From Bacteroidota bacterium (lineage in GTDB: Bacteria; Bacteroidota; Bacteroidia; B-17B0; Aurantibacillaceae), in assembly GCA_025360565.1 (NCBI GenBank), contig JANYBY010000337.1:1-8115 (forward strand): 8,115 nucleotides of DNA, read 5' to 3'. The position numbers and the translations under genes are program-made. The notes under the pieces are model-generated. The model worked only from the letters and a program-made list of their open reading frames with translations. It had not been told where the DNA came from and did not search any database. Below are positions 7,317-8,115 of the stretch, in pieces. The number at the start of each line of letters is the position of its first letter. Positions within the stretch are counted from its first letter, which is position 1.

Positions 7317-7970
7317 TTAAGGAATATTCATGTATTTATGCGTTTGCAAAGAGATCATCCATTTTGGATCATTTTTTACATATTCAATTATCACAGGAAT
7401 TAATTGCGCACTCTTACTCCATTCGGGCTGTAAATATAAATAACACTCTTTATTTGCCAAAAGAGCCTGCTCTTCGGCCCATTTAAAATCGTTTTGGTTG
7501 TAAATAATAATTTTTAGTTCGTTGGCTTTTTTATAAACGTCTTCTTTTGGCGCCATTGTTTTTTTGGGAGAAAGGCAGATCCAATCCCAATGCCCGCTTA
7601 AATTGTATGCGCCCGAAGTTTCAATAAAAGTTTCAATATTTTTCTGTTTGAGCAGTGCCGTGAGGTGATCTAAATTATAAATTAAAGGTTCGCCGCCTGT
7701 AACAACCACACTTTTTGCGCGGTATGAAATTAAATTTTCGATAATTTTTTCGGTAGGGGTAAGGGGGTGCAAATTCGCGTCCCAGCTTTCTTTTACATCG
7801 CACCAATGGCAGCCCACATCGCAGCCGCCGATTCGTATAAAATACGCGGCCTTGCCTGTATTAAAGCCTTCGCCTTGTATGGTGTAGAATTCTTCCATGA
7901 TCGGCAGTAATTTGCCTTCATCCAGTAATTTTTTCTCTTCAGGTTTTAGACTATGTAGTTTATATTCCAA
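7317..7970 (-). CDS. queE: 7-carboxy-7-deazaguanine synthase (radical SAM)
   Basis: QueE converts 6-carboxy-5,6,7,8-tetrahydropterin to 7-carboxy-7-deazaguanine, the ring-contraction step in cytoplasmic queuosine precursor (preQ0) synthesis. It uses a 4Fe-4S cluster, S-adenosylmethionine and magnesium. The 217-residue product has EEFYTIQGEG at 26-35, the radical SAM cysteines C50, C54 and C57 in CDVGCHWCD, the SAM-contacting GGEP at 92-95, SPKK at 134-137, and the LQPEWSK and LQTHKYMNIP motifs that close QueE proteins. The start is taken as TTG at 7970-7968, because an in-frame stop lies four codons upstream and no ATG intervenes. The next in-frame ATG, Met25, sits directly before the conserved core and would drop a segment that I recall Bacteroidota homologs having. 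The TTG begins one base after the stop of the upstream gene, suggesting translational coupling. No other queuosine genes are in the window. Confidence 0.95.
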   Translation of the reverse strand: MEYKLHSLKPEEKKLLDEGKLLPIMEEFYTIQGEGFNTGKAAYFIRIGGCDVGCHWCDVKESWDANLHPLTPTEKIIENLISYRAKSVVVTGGEPLIYNLDHLTALLKQKNIETFIETSGAYNLSGHWDWICLSPKKTMAPKEDVYKKANELKIIIYNQNDFKWAEEQALLANKECYLYLQPEWSKSAQLIPVIIEYVKNDPKWMISLQTHKYMNIP

Positions 7971-7971
7971 T

Positions 7972-8115
7972 TTACTTACTCAATATTTCTAATTTATAAT
8001 GCACATCCAAATTAAACTCGTTTTGTGTTAAATTATCTGCATATTTTTTATACAAGAACAAACATTTGCTTTTTAATTCTTCTGCTTTTTCGTTTTTATT
8101 TATTTCATAATAATA
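7972..8115 (-). CDS. C-terminal 47 residues of an unidentified protein (partial)
   Basis: A minus-strand frame is open from the right edge to a TAA at 7974-7972. The 47 visible residues (starting YYYEINKNEKAEELKSK and ending HYKLEILSK) look helical, charged and Tyr/Lys-rich, like the end of a TPR-type or other helical-repeat protein. A resemblance to the C-terminal tail of Bacteroidota DUF2723 membrane proteins crossed my mind but is too weak to call. The stop is one base before the queE TTG, so the two genes are probably one transcription unit. That tight junction and the absence of stops are the main evidence that the frame is real. Confidence 0.6.
   Translation of the reverse strand, partial: YYYEINKNEKAEELKSKCLFLYKKYADNLTQNEFNLDVHYKLEILSK

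Overview
The window is visibly AT-rich and reads as Bacteroidota, most likely a free-living relative of the Flavobacteriales, Sphingobacteriales or Chitinophagales. Four things point there: a secreted protease with a type IX secretion (T9SS) C-terminal tail, a sensor built from Reg_prop propeller blades plus a Y_Y_Y domain, SpoIIE-type phosphatases carrying the Bacteroidota 'DSI-YA--IQ-A--P' linker, and starts without clear Shine-Dalgarno sequences. The order cannot be settled from the sequence alone.

Layout. Positions 1-192 (minus) hold the N-terminus of an exported protein that runs off the left edge. After a short AT-rich divergent gap come three plus-strand genes that look like one transcription unit: an M43-family metalloprotease (300-1526), a 1042-residue membrane sensor phosphatase with 14 propeller blades (1557-4685), and a 714-residue membrane sensor phosphatase with tetratricopeptide repeats (4686-6830). 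The first two are 30 bases apart. The last two abut exactly: the stop codon of one is followed directly by the ATG of the next. Facing them on the minus strand are a 146-residue lipoprotein of unknown function (6823-7263, overlapping the end of the phosphatase gene by 8 bases), queE for 7-deazaguanine biosynthesis (7317-7970), and the C-terminal end of an unidentified gene (7972-8115), one base upstream of queE.

How they may work together. The two sensor phosphatases share the same output domain but present different N-terminal domains, predicted to lie in the periplasm: propellers in one, TPR helices in the other. By homology the output domain removes phosphate from serine or threonine of a partner protein, classically a STAS-domain anti-sigma-factor antagonist. 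No partner kinase, STAS protein or sigma factor is encoded here, so the target lies elsewhere. A link to the secreted protease is suggested only by the shared strand and close spacing. The minus-strand group has no evident functional connection to this cassette. No RNA genes, mobile elements, CRISPR arrays or convincing terminators were seen, and no stretch above 300 bases lacks a gene.
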